Origin: Bacteroidota bacterium
GTDB lineage: Bacteria > Bacteroidota > Bacteroidia > Bacteroidales > UBA10428
DNA length: 6,924 nucleotides
NCBI GenBank assembly: GCA_024640925.1
Contig: JAHEEB010000217.1
Coordinates: 1 to 6,924 of the forward strand
Direction: 5' to 3'
In this document: in pieces, positions 6,680 through 6,924 of the stretch
How the letters are laid out: the number at the start of each line of letters is the position of its first letter
Position numbering within the stretch: position 1 is the first letter of the stretch
Program-made: the position numbers and the translations under genes
The notes under the pieces: model-generated
Seen by the model: only the letters and a program-made list of their open reading frames with translations
Database searches by the model: none
Told to the model about the DNA's origin: nothing

Positions 6680-6924
6680 AATTATTGGGTTCGGTAATAC
6701 TTTATAAATAGCCAGATTTTAAAATCATAATACTTATAATTAAAAAATCGCGACCAAAAATTTTAAATCTTTTTCTTACAACCTGATAAAACCAGTAATA
6801 GCTTTGCCAGTAGAAGTAGTTTTGAATATATCCTATTTAAGTGTCAATTACGACTTTGCCCGTCTGCTTAATATCTCCACTCAGAAAAAAAAGAAAATAG
6901 GCGGGATAAAAGTATGTGAGGGAG
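6680..6924. other. AT-rich intergenic stretch, no supported gene
   Basis: No start-to-stop frame of credible length exists on either strand. Near the TPR gene there is a perfect 12-base palindrome, GATTTTAAAATC (6715-6726). Further out, one minus-strand frame (6763-6843) reads like the hydrophobic end of a lipoprotein signal peptide but has no start codon. The promoter of the TPR gene should lie here, but I could not place a convincing Bacteroidota -33/-7 pair. At the far right, the minus strand has a T-rich run (TATTTTCTTTTTTTT, near 6885-6900) that may be the tail of a terminator whose stem lies partly outside the window. Confidence 0.6.

Noticed and set aside
6883..6924. Minus-strand CTCCCTCACATAC at the window edge, considered as the 3' end of a tRNA.
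   Set aside because: Too little sequence remains to test a T-arm or acceptor pairing, and no CCA end is seen, so no RNA gene can be supported.

Overview
The window is AT-rich and looks like a chromosomal piece from a Bacteroidota bacterium, probably of the Bacteroidales/Marinilabiliales type. This is an inference from gene content: a DUF1680 glycosidase, an anti-sigma-like membrane TPR protein, a C39-peptidase ABC exporter paired with a HlyD-type adaptor, and mostly absent Shine-Dalgarno sites. No phylogenetic search could be run.

Layout. Positions 1-978 (+) hold the 3' half of a GH127/GH146 (DUF1680) beta-L-arabinofuranosidase-like gene with its zinc/nucleophile cysteines intact. A small palindrome (995-1011) separates it from everything to the right, which is all on the minus strand. 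Read in the direction of transcription (right to left), the minus-strand genes are: a membrane-anchored TPR protein with an anti-sigma-like N terminus (6679-5927) that ends in a strong rho-independent terminator (5897-5865); then a close-packed group made of a histidine kinase without a sensor domain (5844-4930), a peptidase-containing ABC exporter (4873-2684), a HlyD-like membrane fusion protein (2680-1379), and a 113-residue acidic protein resembling Imm10 immunity proteins (1354-1013). The 245 bases at the right edge hold no gene I can support.

How the genes may work together. The exporter has a complete C39 cysteine-protease site and a complete nucleotide-binding domain. It should therefore cleave a double-glycine-type leader and export the peptide, with the HlyD-like protein bridging to an outer-membrane TolC-like channel encoded elsewhere. 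The Imm10-like protein in the last position would fit self-protection against an exported toxin or bacteriocin. No precursor peptide, modification enzyme, TolC homologue or response regulator is visible here, so the substrate must be encoded elsewhere or lie outside the window.

The most unusual point is the kinase gene. It begins at a non-ATG codon directly behind a terminator. It ends exactly where the receiver domain of a hybrid kinase would begin, and a short receiver-like remnant lies in a shifted frame just after the stop. This looks like the leftover catalytic core of a larger hybrid sensor kinase, and it may or may not still control the exporter genes.
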